The notes beneath the pieces are model-generated. The model searched no databases. It had not been told where the DNA came from and saw only the letters and a program-made list of their open reading frames with translations. From the NCBI GenBank assembly GCA_001642005.1, contig LWCA01000698.1, forward strand, positions 1 through 20,246: DNA of 20,246 bases, in the 5' to 3' direction. The stretch comes from Intoshia linei. Taxonomy: Eukaryota; Orthonectida; Rhopaluridae. Below, piece after piece: positions 18,812 to 20,246 of the stretch (its first letter is position 1; each line of letters begins with the position of its first letter). The translations under genes and the position numbers were made by a program.

Positions 18812-19366
18812 TTAAATGACGTTTAAATTTTTATTTGACAGTGACGTCAAATCATCACTTGTATCTGTGTATAGTGAAGCTGGATCAATTCTTAATTTTG
18901 ATACATCTACAACCAAAATTATTTCTAAATTTTCCATTCCAAAATTTGACAATAACAAACCAAACTTGTTAAAGATAATATCCTCCAAATCGGTAATTTT
19001 ATTAAATTGAAGTTTAGTGTTGTCAAAGCATTGTAAAATAAAGGAATTTATTTCAACCATTAAATTAATATTACAAATTGGTTTATCCAATAATTCATTA
19101 TCAATAAAGTTCCGTATCGATCATGTTGGTAACCGATGGCATCGATACATCTCCCCACCGAAACAAGACTTGCCGGTTCTGAGATTATTGAGTCTGCATT
19201 TACGTTGTCACCGCATCTAAAACAAGAGATTTTTTTATTTGAATCAGCACCCAATCTTTGCAAATTGACGTGTTGTGTAATGTGTAACTAGTTGTGTTTA
19301 TTAATTTGCCGTTTATCATTTATCTGACGTTTTTCCGAACAGCTTCGCTACAGTATATCTCAACAT
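18812..19366 (-). pseudogene. Unrecognised small gene, apparently frameshifted
   Basis: No family recognised. The downstream frame is open from 19120 to the TAA at 18812-18814 and looks coding: NELLDKPICNIN, then KITDLEDIIFNKFG, and VVDVSKLRIDPASLYTDTSD near the end. An upstream frame (19063-19218) reads CGDNVNADSIISEP, then VGRCIDAIGYQHDRYG, and the two meet near 19106 with a one-base offset, as if one nucleotide were lost or missed. A possible upstream 3' splice site (TTGTTTTAG) ends at 19214. A candidate start at 19364-19366 gives MLRYTVAKLFGKT, which is short, basic and mitochondrial-presequence-like, but the joining splice sites are weak. If unbroken it would encode roughly 160 aa. It could be a live gene with a sequencing indel or a decaying one; the first in-frame ATG of the downstream part alone is at 19060. 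Confidence 0.45.
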
Positions 19367-19745
19367 TATCAATTTTAGGGGGGTATTTTAGGAAATTTTT
19401 TTGTAAACCAAACTTTCAAGGGGGGGTTTTCAAGATTATTTTTTTATTAGTAATATTGCTTATATTTATAATAGTTTTTAAAAATTAAACTTTAAAGGGC
19501 ACAATTTTGTACATTTTATATCAAATTGGTGAATATTTGAAAAATTATTTTTTCTAATTTTTTTGAGATAAGAGTTACGATACAACTGTTTAAATTTGGA
19601 AAGTAAATTAATTTTAAACCTAAGGAAATATAAAAAACTTATTGATGTTTTATAAAACCTGATAAAATAGACTACAAATCGACAAATGATCACAAATTAA
19701 TTAAATAAAGCATATACATTTATTTACAAATACATTAATGCACAA
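19367..19745. other. Spacer between the two - strand genes
   Basis: A+T-rich, with two G-runs (six G at about 19379-19384, seven G at about 19421-19427). Apart from the poly(A) signal near 19719 nothing is recognised; the left end would be the promoter area of the frame at 18812-19366 if that gene is real. Confidence 0.35.
19719..19724 (-). terminator. Poly(A) signal of the SWIM-domain gene
   Basis: AATAAA on the - strand, 22 nt beyond the stop codon at 19746-19748. Confidence 0.45.
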
Positions 19746-20246
19746 TTAATTATCTCTAACAAGAGCTGATCTAATTAATGTAGGTCTACCTCGCTTTCTT
19801 TTTTTCTGCAAAGGCAGACATCGCGCTTCTCTTGGAATTATGCTTCCAGAAATTTTCAGTTGGATACATACACCCAGGGTGTGGGAACATATATAATAAT
19901 ATAATTTCTGCAAGTACATGTTGATTTTTCACAAGTTAATTCGTCAATATTTATGCATGCTATTTTGGTAATCATGTTACAATAACTATAATAATATTAT
20001 TTACTATACTATTTATATTAAAAATACGATTAATTACTCCACAAAATCTGATATCACTAAATTTTCCATGTTGTGACGAAAAGTATCTACAATTATTTGA
20101 TTAAATTCGATATTTTTTATAGGAGTATAATATTTCCCACCACTTGAAATTAAGGGTTTTTTCGATTTTACCCATTTATAAGCTTTAGTCCATATTTTAG
20201 TGTTAAATGTTGGTAAATGCTTATAAGAGCCATTTTTTCGTTCAGA
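19746..20246 (-). pseudogene. MULE-type transposase-like protein, C-terminal part with SWIM zinc finger, frameshifted
   Basis: The 3' part of a - strand gene that continues past the window edge. The first exon in view (20246-20038) reads NGSYKHLPTFNTKIWTKAYK, then a stretch ending NMENLVISDFV. A 52-nt intron (20037-19986, GTAATT..TATAG) joins in phase to CINIDELTCEKSTCTCRN. The CTC pair is the first half of a SWIM zinc finger (CxC..CxH). The second half, CSHTLG, lies 29 nt on in another frame, followed by SIIPREARCLPLQKKRKRGRP and a stop, a tail typical of MULE/SWIM transposase-like proteins of invertebrates (IPPEAK..PLGQKRKRGRP). The shift falls in an ATTATTATATAT run, so either the element is decaying or a base was miscalled. 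The catalytic part would lie outside the window. Confidence 0.7.

Noticed and set aside
18816-19010. 64-aa + frame
   Set aside because: Antisense of the - strand frame at 18812, whose composition and 3' context look more like coding sequence.
1-20246. tRNA, rRNA or CRISPR array
   Set aside because: No cloverleaf with a GGTTCGA-type arm, no rRNA-like G+C block and no regular short direct repeats with unique spacers were seen by eye.

Overview
This is a strongly A+T-rich piece of a eukaryotic, almost certainly metazoan, nuclear genome. Every gene is split by introns. Most introns are only about 33-57 nt, start with GT and end with a T-rich stretch and TAG. A few are 400-2,150 nt, and most of these hold repeat or transposon-like sequence. 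A receptor-type tyrosine phosphatase with EGF-like and FN3 modules points to an animal, and an EFHB/CFAP21 homologue points to an organism with motile cilia. A very compact, A+T-rich, ciliated parasite such as an orthonectid (Intoshia-like) would fit, but that is an inference and not something the sequence proves.

Layout, left to right. The first 1,073 bases hold no gene I can support and are probably intron upstream of the first gene. A + strand DNAJB6-type co-chaperone runs 1074-3707; its J-domain exon is mostly outside the window. An EFHB (CFAP21) homologue follows after only 149 bp (3857-5984, 8 exons, 445 aa). About 1.1 kb of repeat-bearing intergenic DNA precedes a CDK9 (P-TEFb kinase) homologue at 7089-8414 (5 exons, 381 aa). 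Then comes a large receptor protein tyrosine phosphatase at 8729-18048 (11 exons, 1,498 aa): signal peptide, two EGF-like modules, about six FN3-like domains, one transmembrane helix and two PTP domains. The four + strand genes are arranged head to tail. On the - strand, converging on them, are a small unrecognised reading frame that looks frameshifted (18812-19366) and the 3' part of a MULE-type transposase-like gene with a SWIM zinc finger and a frameshift (19746-20246, running off the window end).

The genes have unrelated jobs (protein folding, axoneme structure, transcription elongation, adhesion/phosphotyrosine signalling), so no pathway is implied by their proximity. The most notable biology is in the receptor phosphatase. 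The D1 WPD loop reads WPI, the D2 loop reads WEK, and the D1 catalytic CX5R loop is cut by a 1.56-kb intron whose canonical splicing would leave CX4R. It may be a receptor pseudophosphatase. The other theme is several short hAT-like non-autonomous elements in the long introns, one of them with a perfect 8-bp target-site duplication.

All exon joins were made by eye from frame, splice sites and recalled family alignments. No transcript data or database search was available.
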